From: Alteromonas sp. IB21
Lineage (GTDB): Bacteria > Pseudomonadota > Gammaproteobacteria > Enterobacterales > Alteromonadaceae
Assembly: GCF_016405965.1 (NCBI RefSeq)
Contig: NZ_JAEFCD010000016.1
Location: forward strand, 39,679-103,678
Reading direction: 5' to 3'
Length of the DNA: 64,000 nt
The stretch's first letter is position 1, and the number at the start of each line of letters is the position of its first letter. The notes below the pieces were generated by a model, which saw only the letters and a program-made list of their open reading frames with translations, made no database searches and had not been told where the DNA came from. Positions 63,922-64,000 of this stretch are shown one piece after another. A program made the translations under genes and the position numbers.

Positions 63922-64000
63922 CTAATCGTCTTCTAGCGCGAGGTCCTGTTCTTTGGCAGTGATTCGTTTTATCGCTTCTGAAAGCCCAGAATAACGTTTA
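63922..64000 (-). CDS. 3' end of an unidentified gene (partial)
   Basis: On the minus strand a frame open to the window edge ends with a TAG at 63922-63924 and reads KRYSGLSEAIKRITAKEQ followed by DLALEDD. Placement right after a terminator supports a real gene, but the 26 codons visible are too few to identify it. Its 5' part lies outside the window. Confidence 0.5.
   Translation of the reverse strand, partial: KRYSGLSEAIKRITAKEQDLALEDD

Overview
The window is a chromosomal segment of a marine gammaproteobacterium of the Alteromonadales, most likely Alteromonas or a close relative. Supporting this are the Alteromonas-style gene order (ybfF, a DUF2788 gene, fldA and fur), E. coli-like pairs (alaA-yfbR, msrP-msrQ), DUF3718 and DUF2189 proteins, and moderate GC. 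The genus is inferred from gene content; no rRNA or other marker gene is present. I see no tRNA, rRNA, CRISPR array, intact insertion sequence or prophage.

Layout. 1-6.6 kb: end of ETF-ubiquinone oxidoreductase, an H-NS protein, ybfF, a DUF2788 gene, fldA, a chemoreceptor and fur. 6.6-10 kb: a tightly overlapping minus-strand operon for 5-oxoproline hydrolysis (pxpA, pxpB, pxpC) ending in a D-amino-acid aminotransferase. 10-19.3 kb: a CvfB-like S1 protein, an OsmC protein and a three-gene RND efflux system with one lipoprotein adaptor and two different permeases. 19.4-28.5 kb: DUF3718 and DUF2189 proteins, alaA-yfbR, a dGTPase of the group that includes anti-phage enzymes, msrP-msrQ, yqaA, a SulA-like gene behind tandem LexA boxes, and a YchJ protein with an internal 24-bp repeat. 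28.7-32.8 kb: a catabolic operon (phosphatase, acyl-CoA dehydrogenase, phosphotransferase-like kinase, quinone reductase). 33.1-43 kb: molybdenum (xdhC, modABC, moaBCDE, moeB) with a FrnE-like DsbA protein, an SGNH hydrolase and hemN in between. 43-44.2 kb: an aspartoacylase-family hydrolase.

44.2-48.9 kb is an accessory patch between otherwise ordinary genes. It holds an AFG1-type ATPase that looks eukaryotic in sequence and codon use, a secreted serine hydrolase, a YefM/ParE-type toxin-antitoxin pair and gene remnants. The AFG1-like gene is the most unusual thing in the window: the simplest reading is a gene acquired from a microalga-like eukaryote, but this rests on visual comparison only.

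48.9-64 kb: a zinc metalloprotease, trhP with the YfhL ferredoxin, two PLP aminotransferases (one carrying a Tat signal), a saccharopine-dehydrogenase-like reductase, a small Rho-N-like protein, a mesX-mesD pair (folate-independent methionine synthase) with a hairpin-rich spacer, a MaoC-like protein, rhtA, a decayed 3-methyladenine glycosylase fragment and unknown genes.

Functional threads: molybdenum uptake and cofactor synthesis supply enzymes such as MsrP and probably an XdhC-dependent hydroxylase. MesD/MesX, MsrPQ and alaA bear on methionine and amino-acid economy. Fur, flavodoxin and HemN bear on iron and heme. LexA boxes, the SulA-like protein and H-NS mark stress and chromosome control.
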